In this document: positions 44,281-56,090 of the stretch, piece after piece
How the letters are laid out: each line of letters starts with the position of its first letter
How positions within the stretch are numbered: the stretch's first letter is position 1
DNA from: Jaapia argillacea MUCL 33604
Taxonomy: Eukaryota > Basidiomycota > Agaricomycetes > Jaapiales > Jaapiaceae
Reading direction: 5' to 3'
DNA length: 64,000 nucleotides
Assembly (NCBI GenBank): GCA_000697665.1
Contig: KL197746.1
Span: forward strand, 16,702-80,701
Made by a program: the position numbers and the translations under genes
The notes under the pieces: generated by a model
What the model saw: the letters and a program-made list of their open reading frames with translations, nothing else
What the model was told of the DNA's origin: nothing
Databases searched by the model: none

Positions 44281-46869
44281 GTGTTTCGTCGGATTATTTC
44301 TCATTTCACGTGTGGCTATGAATTTCTATTGCTTTCTATCACGATGTTGCTCATCTTGTTACGCCCTTTCTGAACCCATGTTATGTTCAAGTTCGCATGC
44401 CGCAGTTCTTACATATTGTATTTCTGTAGATATGTTCTCCTAATTGCTACAATTTGTATTTAGTATTTGTAGGTATACGACCCATGATCTGCCGTCCTGC
44501 TTGCGTAACCAACGACCCTGTGGGCGCTTGTGGCGAAAAGTCTTACGGTGCTCCGACGTCATTGGAAAACTCTGAATTGACAGTGGAAATGAGGGGCATC
44601 ATGGATCAGGGTCGAATCGAAATCGAAAGGCAAGGGTCAATCTGCGCGGTGTATGAACAGTGTCATAATGCTGGACCGGGGAAAAGGCACCTTCTCACGT
44701 CCTCGCAGTCAACCATAGTCACCCCATGCTGGTGATGTGATGCTCTTGGTCGATATTCCCCCCCAGTTCCCTTGTCTGAAAAGGTGGCCAGTACATCGCA
44801 GGGGATCGGTGACTGGTAGATGGTTGGTTTCGTAAGCAGAAAACCTTGAAGTGCGCTAGGTGAGGTGGTGCCGTGAGTGACAACCGCAAAGCGACGAGCG
44901 AGTAACCCCAGAATTCCCCAAGGTGTCCTTTACCAATTGGCGTAACGGCCGTTTCTAAAATCTCGGCGAAAGTATTGTCGAAGTGTTAGACGTGTAAAGT
45001 TGGGCACTTCCTCCACGCAGGAAGACTTCGGCTCACTATGGAACTCAAACGCTGCATCTCAACCGCCCGATAGTACCAAAAATGTGGAATTGCACAAAAA
45101 CTCGTTTGATTTCAAGATATGGCATTCGGCGAAAGCATCTCGCGATTTCTTTGTCTCCATGCGACGAGGTCCGCAAAAACGAAGTGCCATCCAAGGCCGA
45201 GGGCTTGAGGTTGATGACGGACGAGTCGCCGGGTGAAACGGGTGAAGGGTCGCCGGTCAAGAAACGTGAAGTTGAAGACCTAGAGATTTCTCTGGCCAGA
45301 CATTATTCGTGTTTGGCCTGCGATAAAAGTTACGAACATCATCTGATGTAGGTATTATATTCGACATACCATGGCTTGGACAGTTTGAAAAGTCGACCGT
45401 GCGGTCTTCGGCAATCGTAAAAAGCGGGGCCATAGATCCCAAAGCCAATCGAGGGTGTCAATCAAGTTTCAAGGTCCGAGCGGAATTACACAGTCTATGG
45501 ATATTTCCCTGACGAAATAAAGTTGATATTCGGAACCTTAAGGCTATTACACCGTGAAGCACGTACTCATCAGTTTCAGATGTGGTTGGCTGAAGATACG
45601 CTAGTCTTTGAACGCTAGCCTGTGAAGCTGTCAGTATTGGGCTGGATCGTCGATGATGGCTGAAGAGCGCCATTCGTGATCGTGACCCGATCGTTGATGG
45701 ATTCAGTTGAGTCAAGGGGAATTTTCGATGGGAGGTCTTCAACTTCGTCGACACGGTGTACCCAGTTGTGGGGATCGCACATGAACTGTAGAAGAGTAAG
45801 TCTTTGCCGCGATACAATACAGGAAGAACTAACCATCGTAACCTCCGAGGTTTTGCCGACCGATTGATGGACGTAGGGTGTGATGGCGAGGAAGTGGGGT
45901 CATCGCATAGCGGAGACCGCGCCAACTCCGGCATCGAAGTTTCATTGCAGACCAAGAGGGCGCCATAAAGTTCACCGGCAACGGTAAAAGTTCTCCCTGA
46001 GTCGCCAATTCACCAGTCATGCGAACTCACGGTCCAGGGCTATATGCGAAACTTGGCAGAGTATGGAGTGCATGCCAGCCACTTGAAACGAGCGCGAGTG
46101 CGGGGCGTGAGCTTTATGAGCCGAAGCGATGGGCACGAAAATCGGCAGATTTGAGGTCAGAATCAAACAAAGCATTGTCATTTGGGGACCACCTTCTAAA
46201 GCTGAAACACCGGGGCGTCCTAGACGGTGAGCAGAGGTGAGAATGGTTCGAAATCGCCATACCCTAGAGTTGTGATGCTCGCACGTGATCGTGACATGCG
46301 CGTACTGTCACTCCCGTATCCCAACGCGCGAAGTACCCACTTGTAAGGTCATGGCATATAGAGAGGGGCGAGTCGCTCGGAACATGGTCTGTCGGTGGAG
46401 TTTCGATAGCCCGCAAGTCCATTCTACAAGACACACAATAGACTGGGACCAAGTTAGACGTTGCTATTGTTACCGCGCGAAACAGTCTGACTTTAGTTGT
46501 CTAAAATGGACGAAAAGAACGGTCAATAGAAGCTAATATAACGGAAAGAGGGACAATTATACGAACGACAAAAGCAGACGGGTTATCGGTTCTGCAACTA
46601 CAACCAGCCCTCACGACAACACTCATGTCCTCGCAGGTTTTCATATGCTTAGCAAGGCGTATTTGCCTTCCCTGTAGACCAGAATCCAAACGAGAACGTT
46701 GATCCAAGCTTCATTCCTCCAGAGGACTACAGCGATACGCGTCGCGTCACACCTGTGATCGTGAAGTGGCACGAGCGACCTACGGTGCATTGACGCGTCA
46801 AAGTGGCCCGCGCAAACACAACACTTCCTCTCTCCAACTTCACTCCCCCTCATTAACCCTTCTCGAACA
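44281..46869. other. 2.6-kb spacer with one possible gene relic
   Basis: No intact gene is supported. Short frames on both strands lack domains. A minus-strand stretch at about 45610-46010 looks like decayed coding sequence (separate entry). The left part (44281-44800) is the 3' flank of the Zn2Cys6 gene. Confidence 0.5.
45613..46010 (-). pseudogene. Possible decayed protein gene, family unknown
   Basis: Read on the minus strand, TFTVAGELYGALLVCNE (about 45985-45935) can be followed in another frame by FDAGVGAVSAM and PHFLAITPYVHQSVGKTSEV (about 45935-45845), and then, across a good intron (GTTAGT...CTACAG, about 45788-45835), by FMCDPHNWVHRVDEVEDLPS ending at a stop near 45615. One frame change and one stop break the string. 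The pieces look more protein-like than the surrounding frames, but no family is recognised and chance cannot be excluded. Confidence 0.3.
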
Positions 46870-47959
46870 ATGGCTCTCTCTCTCCAGAACACATCGAATA
46901 TGGTGGGTAAAAAGGCGTCGATGGGTGGGTTTCGATACCCATCGCCACCTTACCCGCCAACACCGAGGTTCGGAACACCTGCGCATGAGTTCAAGCAATC
47001 GAGGTTACGGAGATGGATCGATGACTTACATCTGGCCGAAGACATCACACTTGAGGGAGTAGAGTCACTGGAGAGGTCGAATGATGTAAGTGCTCACCAA
47101 TCCTGACGTGGCTCCCTCGAGTGCTAACACTGTCGATCCAGAACGAGACCACAGCAAGCCGAGAATCGGGAGGTTGGATGCAACTTCTGGAGGTGCCGCC
47201 TCCATCGACAAGCGTGCCGATTGCTACAACAGGCAATGGTCCCACATCAGTCGATCCCTTCATTAGGCATCCGAAACCACAGAAAGCGCACGCTCCGCAG
47301 TGGGTGAATCAGTGTGAATTCCTGGAGGTGTACTGCGACGAGGTTAGGAGACCCCCGACGTTGGGTCTTGAGTCACCGATGCCGTACTCCTGGCCAAGAT
47401 CGGAAATCACTCTTGTCGGTCGTACGAGATCTCGTAACGCGAAGTTGAACGGGAGGAAGGGGATAGAGAGTGACCAGGACAACGTAGACTGGATGGTCTG
47501 GCCGTACATGAGTGCGGCCAGTGGGTGCGACACTTATGAGAGCTACGTGTCTCTGGCACTCGGTCCAGTGTCCAAGATCACTCCAGTACGATCTGGGGAC
47601 GAACTGCGAGGGCGTTCGCAGAGGACTGTCCCCGCAACGCGCTCCCCTCCTAATCATCCCGACGACCCTCGATTTACCGATCCGATTCTTCACGAAGATG
47701 GGATGAACATGGTCGCCGCAGAGCGAAACACACAGGCGAGCGACCTACACAATGGATGGGGGTGGAAGGATGAAGGATCTCCACGCCGAGTGGCTGGGAT
47801 GCGGATTCGCCAACAACTGGCCTTATTGGAGCTACTTGTGACGGAGATACCGAGCTGGGGATTCGATACTTCGATGTTTGGTGAGTCAGATACAACTCCA
47901 GTGCCATATCATCGAGCTAACGAATAACGGCAGCTCAGCAACAGAGTGGCCTGTGGTAA
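46870..47959 (+). CDS. Unrecognised protein (326 aa)
   Basis: Three exons: 46870-47085, 47142-47880 and 47934-47959, with CTAAC-type branch sites and matching phases. The N-terminus is Pro/Tyr-rich (RYPSPPYPPTPRFGTP), followed by a short helical motif (RLRRWIDDLHLAEDI), a disordered middle, and WVNQCEFLEVYCDEV, VDWMVWPYMSAASGCDTYES and a C-terminal helix (IRQQLALLELLVTEIPSW). No known domain, signal peptide or membrane span is seen. The gene converges on the minus-strand gene at 48446. The length of open frame, good splice sites and non-random composition support it as real; function unknown. Confidence 0.6.
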
Positions 47960-48445
47960 TACGATGGACGTACTTTGGGGGATGAGTTGCATTACCGTGG
48001 ACGATCTTGAGTGTACTTGCATAAGTATCCTGAGATACAAAGGAAATGAAATGGCGAGGTACTTGACTATGGCGGATTGGTCGTACGGTTTCGTCGATAC
48101 GCCCAGTGAGATGCATATGTAGTTGATATGTAGCCTACAAATGCGCTAGACAACGAGACACAAGTTCACAACATAAGTACGCGATGGATGGCTGCTCCAA
48201 GATTGGGCGGCGTAAATACGGCCAAACTACAGCTCTTTGTCTTCCGTCAATTTTCAATCGTAGCACCCGAGTCCCACCGTCATCTAAACCGCACTCGATC
48301 TTGAAGACATACCATGGAAGCGCCAAAACTCCCAGGGGCGGCAAGAGGCTACAAAGTACAGCTCACAAACTGGAACCTATCGTACATACACGAAGCGATC
48401 TCCTCCGATGTTCTCCTCACGCCCACCAGCCCTTGCAATCCAAAT
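47960..48445. other. Convergent 3' spacer
   Basis: 486 bp between two converging genes, consistent with overlapping or adjacent 3' UTRs. Frames here are short and unsupported. Confidence 0.5.
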
Positions 48446-49491
48446 TTAACCTCCTCGACATATAATAAGGGCCATATCGCCTGGCATCTTGGATGGCCAG
48501 CCATCCCTCAAGGGTAGTCCCAATATCCTTGGAATCAATGTCAGTACAACGCCTCCTGACTTCGATTCAAAAAGCCAACCAAAACTCACCCTCATAGCCT
48601 CCAATGAAATTTCACACCTTCCCCACACCCACTCCCCCATCTTATCCTTCGCGAACAACATCCCAATGAACGTCCTCGTCACCGGTTCATCCACGCATAA
48701 AGTATCGTTCGCATACGCCAGGAGGAGTTGCATTGCACGAAGACGGGTGATATGCGCGGGGCCGTTGACGAGCGTGGATAGGCACATGTTGACATCGGTT
48801 GCGGTCATCATGTTGAATTGGAAGAGGGCGCTGATCAACGGTAGGATGTTCGACGCCCATGTGTCCGATGCAGGGGGAATTGCCTTCATAATCCAGGTCA
48901 GTAGCTGTAACACAAACTGAAAGAGAAGGTACTTACATCATGCCAAAAACTCATGAAGATCTCCGTCAAACCCTCCCGCAACCTCGACCTGTAGTCCTCG
49001 GCATCCGAAGGGCGGAGTGGGGCCATCGTGGCATACATCACCTGCGCGACCATCGCCACTTCGAAGGCGATGGTAGAGTCCTCGAAGCCACACCATACGA
49101 TGTAGCTGAGTAACGCGTTAACCCCCCCGGCCTTGAACTCTGCGATAGCCGTTTGTGTCATTTCGATGCTCCTGAATGCCGGTGACTTGATCTCTGTGTT
49201 AGTGACATCCACGATGCTGGATGCCACTGATACTGTGACCATGTCATTGCGTCTGTCCGTTGTCGGAGATGGTGCCAATCCGTAGTCGTGAATGACAGCA
49301 CCCCGAGTTTGTGTTATTGAAGGTATCGCAGCCGCACTCTTGTCGTCGATGGCTGAGTGAGGTCCCATCCCACTAGGCACTTCCTTCCCCGGGGGTGTGA
49401 TAGGGAGCTTCCTCCCCTCTCCTATCACACCCCAACGTGCTACAGCTTGGTTCGCTAGACGGACTGAAGATTCGCGGCGGTAAGGGATCAT
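48446..49491 (-). CDS. Unrecognised helical protein, possibly MIF4G-like (337 aa)
   Basis: Two exons on the minus strand: 49491-48937 and 48904-48446, joined across a very short 32-nt intron (GTAAGTACC...TGTTACAG). The join is required because the first frame meets a stop soon after the donor, while the second continues the helical pattern. The N-terminal ~95 residues are disordered. The rest is a chain of predicted amphipathic helices: IAFEVAMVAQVMYATMAPL, LREGLTEIFMSFWHD, ISALFQFNMMTATDVNMCLS and LRAMQLLLAYANDTLC, then WGRCEISLEAMRVSFGWLFE. The DVNxCLxxL...LRAxQxLLxxxND pattern is reminiscent of MIF4G-like helical repeats found in basidiomycete orphan families; this is a weak resemblance. 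Function unknown. Confidence 0.6.
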
Positions 49492-50521
49492 CTTTGCTCT
49501 GGGGTTGGTGCGGTAGATGTGGGGGTATAGAGATGTCGTATCGGAAGGAGGTGAGTGTTGGTATCTCTGAACGCGTAGATGGTTGAAGTTAGGTTGTGTT
49601 GTGACAGGAGCGCGTTTATATCTTGGTCAAGGACGGTGTGTGGACTGAATGCCACGCGAAGGTGGCACATTGTTCTTTGGCCCTCTCTTGTGGATTGATT
49701 GCACACTTACGATTCTTCCGCGCTGTTCTGTGTCGTTTGTGAGATCCTGGTTGAATGTCCTCATCATTGGTTCATTTGTTCAGATCTTTTTCTTGGTCTT
49801 CAAACGGAGAGTCTGTCAAGATCCTTACGTTCTTTTGCTCCTTGGTTGTCCTCCTCTACTCAAGTGTCACAAACGCGATCACGTGAGAATCGTCACACCA
49901 ACAACAATTCCTCCCATAATCAGACTCGGAAGGTGGATAGCAATAGAGGGGATGGACGCTGATTTGGGGTACGATTCGAGCGTTTGGGTCTGAGGTGTCG
50001 AGACTGGATTTTGTGCGAGGGCTATCGTAAGTTGAACGTGCTGATTCTATCGCATTAACTGTCCAACTAATGCAGCGGGCTGCCTGCCGTTCAGTCGCCT
50101 TTGGAGAACCTTTGCTAGATCTCACCTCGGTGTTCTAAATACATTCCTCTCGGCCTTAATCGTCACTTCCGACGATCTGCGTTCCTAAGTACCTTCTAGA
50201 ACGCTTCATTAGGTAGGGTACGTCCTCCAGTACCGTCTTGCACCACCTTCTCATCCCAGGATCTCCATCAATGAACGCGCTCATCAGCTCCCTAATTAGT
50301 GGTGCGTTCAACGATGTGATGGGATCTCAGGAACGTGAAGAACGAGACCTTGTTTCAGGTTGGCGAAGGGGAAATAGTACAGCGTGCTTTGTATTACTTT
50401 ACAGCTTGATACAGAGACTTATACATCCAGATACGCGACGATTCTAGTTTACCTTGCAATGCCACCTATTCGTACAGATACTCAAACACTCTTACGGTAC
50501 CGTCCACGATTGTGAGGAACC
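49492..50521. other. Spacer without a recognised gene
   Basis: 1 kb between the start of the helical-protein gene and the 3' end of the aldo-keto reductase gene, both minus strand. Plus-strand frames near 49649-49993 are hydrophobic in part (VLIIGSFVQIFFLVF) but have no partner exons or family resemblance. Nothing else is seen. Confidence 0.5.
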
Positions 50522-51714
50522 TTAGGAGAAGATATGACACCCTTCAAAACCCTAAAGCCAAGCAATTAGCACGACGATCATAACCAATCCAATAAACCAA
50601 CTCACATCAGCCGGATCATTAAACCTCAACCCCATATCCAACATCCCAATCGCCGCCATCTCCTCCTCACTCAACTTAATCCCACTACTCTTCATATTCT
50701 GTTCCATCTGCTCCACCGTATCACTCTTCGGAATGATAGCCAAGCCTCGCTGAGTTGCCCACCTCAATACAACTTGAGGTGGGGTAGAGCCGGGGTGTTT
50801 GGCGGCTATGGCGGTTATGACGGGGTGGGTGAAGAGAGGTTGGGTGTGGGCGGATTTTGAGGTGCCGAATACGAGCCAGCCGAGGGGACCGAAGGAGGAG
50901 TAGGCTGTTACTGCCACTCCTTGGGATTGGGCATATGCTACTGCGCGAGTTTGGACGTTGTATGGGTGGATCTCTGAGATAGGGGATTAGCTTCTGATGG
51001 TGAGGGAATTTGTGCTGGGAGGAGCGCTTACCGATTTGAAGGACGGAAGGCTTGACTCGAGCGTATTTGAGGAGGTCCATGAGAAGGGCGGAGTTCGTGT
51101 TGGAAACGCCGAGATGACGAATGAGGCCTTCATCCACTAATTCTTCGAGAGCTTCCCATGTCTCCTGGATTGGGACGTTATCGTGCTTGACTTGGCTCTT
51201 TCCGTCAAAGAACCAGCCTGGGGGATAACGAGTTTCGAAAGGTACGAATTCTAGAGAGATGGCTGTTGCAAAAAGGTAAGGATGGGAGGATGGAGGACGA
51301 AGGGGAGGTGCTCACGGAAGTGCATATAATAGATATCAAAATAGTCAACTCCCCAATCGGCGAGGGATTTCTTGACTGCAGCTCGAACGTGCTCTTTGCG
51401 ATGGAAGGTGTTCCACAATTTCGACACGACCCAGACGTCGTGGCGTTTGACGATGCCTTCATCGATGGCGTGTTTCAAACCGAGACCGCACTCCTTTTCG
51501 TTTCCGTAGTCTGATGGTCCCCGTAAGCTGAATAGTTCGGGTTTAATGAGGGAAGAAATTCACCTGCGGCGCAATCCAAGAGTCGATAACCGACTTTCAA
51601 GGCAGCTTCGACAGCTTCTGTGGCCTTGTCGCCGGTATGCTTCCAAGTTCCGAAGCCGACTTGGGGCATGGGGGCGCCAGTGCGCTGAAGCTTGATGACT
51701 GGAGATGTGAGCAT
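50522..51714 (-). CDS. Aldo-keto reductase (xylose reductase-like, 324 aa)
   Basis: Five exons on the minus strand: 51714-51564, 51510-51316, 51262-51032, 50973-50606 and 50551-50522; phases fit, and the length is normal for the family. The catalytic tetrad is present: Asp47 and Tyr52 (LLDCAADYGNE), Lys81 (VVSKLWN) and His114 (YYMHFP). Other family marks are MPQVGFGTWK near the N-terminus, LIRHLGVSNTNSALLMDLL, a HPYNVQ-type substrate segment and the NADPH-binding IIPKSDTVEQMEQN, ending LRFNDPADGFEGCHIFS. It should reduce an aldehyde or aldose to an alcohol with NADPH in the cytosol. Substrate unknown; D-xylose reductases are close relatives, but there is no sugar-catabolic neighbour. The last coding exon is only 30 nt. 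The start is placed at the ATG before LTSPVIKLQRTG. Confidence 0.86.
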
Positions 51715-53410
51715 CGTTTTTGGAATGCAGAGGCCTTGTATGCGAAAGCGATGGGCTTGTTGGTAAAATCTGGGAGGAGTTGAGTGAGCTTTCCTGGAGA
51801 GAAAAGCGAGTTCATATACCCCACAGGCAGGACGATCGAGACTCCAGACGAAAGAGAGTATGACGATGCGAGGACCGTCTTGTGGCATGCTACCAGCCCA
51901 GATCGCTCAGTGTGTCGTTCGGGTGATCCTTGGCTGTTTCATGACCGGAGCAAATGAAGGTAGCTCGACCAGATAGTCGGGAGGAGTTGTGAAGAGTGCC
52001 CGACAATGGACCGAATAGCTCGAGAGCCGTTTCGATCTTGGTCTGCATGGCTGGGCTGGGGTGCGAAGGTGCCCAATGCTGCTCATGTGTAGAGCGGAGT
52101 TGGGTCTAGAAGGCCGACCGGGATCCGGTCCGTGACCTTAACCTATATGCCAGTCGCAAACCCTGAGCTGCCTCAGGACGAAAATATCGTCAACCCTGTC
52201 CGAGTCTCGTACTCGCAAGAACAACAGAGAATATAAAATGGATCATCCACCTCGCCATGACGCGCCAGGCCTGGTGCATGAGTCGGGAGGATCCAGAATC
52301 ACATACTTGGTGCAGCAAGGATAACGAGTAGTTACCCTTTGGCACTTTTGGAATAGTTTTGCTTCCAAAGAACGCATTGCCTCAGGAAAGACCGAAGTTG
52401 AAGATGAACTGCTTGGACAAATGAAAATGGTTGGAAAATGGACGCAATGAATTGATGTGACAGTGACAAGTGACACATTTCCTCTCCACCAAAATAACTT
52501 GGTAGAGGGATCGCAGGAGGTGTAAACCATAGTGTGGAGGGCGCATCCTTCCCAGCAGCAACCCTTCAAACGCCTCTCGATGGAGCTATATTAGTGAGTT
52601 TTCTTACGCTATCGGTTGTTGCAAGGGCCTCCACTCGCCACCCGTGTGCTCATCATTTGATCAGACTGGTAAGTACCCTGTTTTACCCTCCTCGCAACCT
52701 CCGTTTGCCTATCGATTGATGGCGTTGTCCTCGAGCGCTGAGATCCTGTAACCTTTGCACTGCTCAGGTGATTGATTTCTCTTCGTGGCATAATGCATTG
52801 CCGTAGTGCCGACTTAGTACCTCTCTAATCATATCCTCGAAATCAAGCGCCCTCCCACGGCATGGGTGCCTCCTCTCCATTTTTACGATAGCCTATCATG
52901 ATGGATGCCGCCTCACCCTCAGTCTTCGACGATGGGCGACTTTGCACGCTTCAACTTTGGATGATAATGCGCTGGCTAGCTTGGCACAAGACAGGTGAGG
53001 CTCCAGAACCCAGATACAGTCTCTTTTCGATAGAAGCCCTGATATCGAGCCCTCAGCGTCTAATCCTTGTCGATAGGAACGAGATGCACGGGAACCCTAA
53101 CTGACGGCGTAGATCGACCACATATTGCCTCCACTAACTGGAGAGCTGCACCGTGCCGCCTTATTGGAGACGGGTTATTGATAATGTTCACCAAGACACC
53201 CAAGTCCAATACGATATTGAGTGAGTTGGGCATAAATAGACTTCCCGTTTCGTCACAAGAGACTGATCTGATCATGGTTTCGAGGGAGGAAGTCAAGTGG
53301 TTCGCGGGCGCAACTGCTCCCATGAGCTTATGGGATCTCCATGCTCTGCACCATGGCCAGCCCTATAAATCCCCACACTTTCGAATCTCACACCTTAACT
53401 CTTCACCACC
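51715..53410. other. Spacer upstream of family X copy 2
   Basis: 1.7 kb with no supported gene. Frames up to 135 codons occur on both strands (e.g. 53067-53474 plus) but lack domains and splice structure. The right end contains the TATA box of family X copy 2. Confidence 0.5.
53364..53370 (+). promoter_or_regulatory. TATA box of family X copy 2
   Basis: TATAAAT lies 41 bp before the ATG at 53411, and the intervening leader ends CACCACCATGCC, a good start context also found at copy 1. This implies a very short 5' UTR. Copies 1 and 3 have no equally clear TATA box at that distance. Confidence 0.5.
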
Positions 53411-56090
53411 ATGCCATCGCGAAAAGACCGACTCTTCTTCCAATTCGAGGGCGTGGATGTCCGCGATGTGGTAGACCAATACGACTCCGCCGACTTTGCC
53501 GACCCCGACAACAGCAGCGTCATCTCTAACCAGCCTGGAGTAGGACGTACTCTTGACAAAGCCATATCGTCCGCCGGGCGTCAGGTCGAGAGAGCTCTGG
53601 GTCACATCTCCGAAAGTTGGGTGAGAAAGCGTTATTTCGCTCCGAGTAGTGTCGAATTTGGAGACGAGGTTGATATCGAGGACCTGACTCGCCGACTTGG
53701 ACCCACCCACTTCTTTGAAGTCGACGACGGCTTCACCTCCAACCAGCCTGGTGTAGGAAGTACCTTGGACGACGCTATATCGACCTCAGGGCGTCATTTA
53801 GAGGCCGCTTTTGGTAGCATCTCCGAGCGGTTGGGACAGGGACCTCATGCCGCCATGAGTCGTTGCCTTGTAGCTGCAGAAAGCGTATGGTTACGGTCGC
53901 GGAATCCAAGATTCTCTCGCCGAATTGGTTCAACCAAGTTCATGCAACGCCCTCCACACTTATCGCAACTCCTCGGACAAGTCAGCGCCCTCGACAGCTT
54001 GTTTCTATGGCCAACAAAAGAACTTGTTTCGGACCCAACAGTCACCAGAGCTTGCCAAACCCTGATATCCTATCTCAAGTATGTCCTTCTTCCACTAGCG
54101 CATACCCAGTTACCGATTATAGCCAATAGGTCCGACAAATCGGAGACCCAATTGCTGGCCCTCTACTACATCACTGCTATTTCTTGTGTCAATCCAGACA
54201 TCTCCTCTCATTTGGTCAAACTGGGTGCTCGTAAAGCTATCGACGCCATTACCTCACCGCACTCTTGGCTCTTCAAACCCGAGCGACATCAACCGTTACT
54301 ACTTGCGTCATCAAGGCGAGCATTGGTGACGCTGTCAGATTCGGCCTTTCCTACAATCAAGGAGTTCATCGAGATCTTTCGGACGGGATCGGCAGATGAA
54401 TCCCCTAAAGTTCACCGTAGCGATGAGCTCGTGTCTAACCTTTTGGACCTATCTTTGTGAGTATCCAGCCTGTCCTGAACGATTCCTCGACACTTATGAT
54501 TCTGGCTCCATCCAGAAATCCAGAAACGCAAATTGTGGTTGCTCGTCATATGAGCGTAAACGCGACTGAAATATTTCTTGTTGACAATTATGACGTTGAC
54601 CGACCCAAATTATCGTTGAGGGTTATACGTAAATGGGTGGCTCTTGCCTTCTCGGCGGATCCCTTGTGTTCTACCACTTTCCGTCGTTTGATTGACAGAC
54701 TCGTGGAATCATCAGAGCTTTCTTCCACCACCGATACCACAATGTACCTTTTTGCTTGTCTGTTAGGGTGGAAACTTGCACACGAAAATCGTGAGTTTCA
54801 TTCTCGTATTTCTCGCTTCCTCGCCCCTAACAGAAATACCAGAACCAGTCCCATATATTGATGACATGCTCAAACGTGTCATGGAAACGGATCCATTAGA
54901 ACATCTGAATTCATGGAATCGTCCTACGCATGACGCTGCTCTTCAGTCTCTACGGGACATACCTTCCCCATCAGCGGACTCGGCCTCTTCTTCGACCGTC
55001 ACGAAAGCATTTTCCATCTTGCGAGATGTTCTCTCGCCGTTCCGGGGAATATGGGGTGACTTTTGCAGTCGTTGGATATTCACTGGTATCGGAAACCACT
55101 CCCTCTCCGCGGATTCCATCCCCCTTCGATTCATTTCATCTCGGACGAGGGAGAGATTGTGTGGCAGTCTCCTGTGTACCTTCCTCATGTGAGTCTCTCC
55201 CCCTCTACCAGATGGAGTCTTGCAGCTTACTGAGCTTCTCGATTAGAGGTAAATGCAATGTTTCTGAGGTTCTTCAAATCGCAAGCCACGATATTGAATG
55301 TCTCCAAATGATATTCCGTCTTCTCCACACGGTTACAACCACTTCGGATGACGTGGCAAATCGTGTGGTTAAACTTCGTTCGAGACTTCCGACGACCGCC
55401 CCCTCGTACTCCCTGTCCTGCCTTGAAGATCTCAACCAATGGTGCACCGGTATATATCGGACGCCCAGCCGAGACAAATCCGCAGGTTTTCAGGTATTGC
55501 GCTGCCTGCCTCGTTCTGAACTATGCCAGCTAACGCAGACGAACCTAGGTCAGGGGTGGCCACAATCATTACATGCCCTGCATGTCGAAATTCGACTCAA
55601 AGGTGGTCCACTCACCGGAGATCCTCCTCGGTCACCAAAGCTTTCTACGTTGGACTCCAATCTCCGCCATCGGATCGGGAATACCACGCGAAAATATAGT
55701 GAGAGTGGCTCGCGATCGCGACCGTAGAGTTACTTTCATCAGTGGAACCCCTGACCAGGCATCCTCGACAATCACCGTATCTGCAGTTGCAGGTGATCCG
55801 GAGACATGGGCACCCTCTCAGACGACACCCTCGCACGTCTTGACTTGTTGCAGCTTCAACGGACGGCGACCAGATGTATATTGGTACAATTGGTGGGCGC
55901 TTTCTTTTTCTGCTGAGATCTTCCTTTGGAACTGATGCGGATTGGTTTTGGTTAATTGCTGCTCAGTGGCACACGCAGATTGGTTGATGCTTTCACTCTG
56001 GAGGAGCTTGAAACCCCCAGCTGGATGTGGTCAGAAAATGTTTCCTGTCCTGTTTGGGAGTGCGGCTTCTGGTGGAAACAGATCCCGTAG
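53411..56090 (+). CDS. Family X protein, copy 2, with internal duplication (779 aa)
   Basis: Seven exons: 53411-54078, 54130-54456, 54516-54790, 54834-55188, 55247-55493, 55549-55892 and 55967-56090. Positions and phases of all six introns equal those in copies 1 and 3. Exon 1 is 68 codons longer than in copy 1 because a block is present twice: SNQPGVGRTLDKAISSAGRQ near residue 40 and SNQPGVGSTLDDAISTSGRH near residue 112, each preceded by an acidic Asp-rich segment and followed by a SISER/HISES helix. The C-terminal exon ends CPVWECGFWWKQIP, a Cys/Trp-rich tail shared with copy 3. No recognised domain, signal peptide or membrane span. The gene is intact, so it is probably expressed; function unknown. 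Confidence 0.82.
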
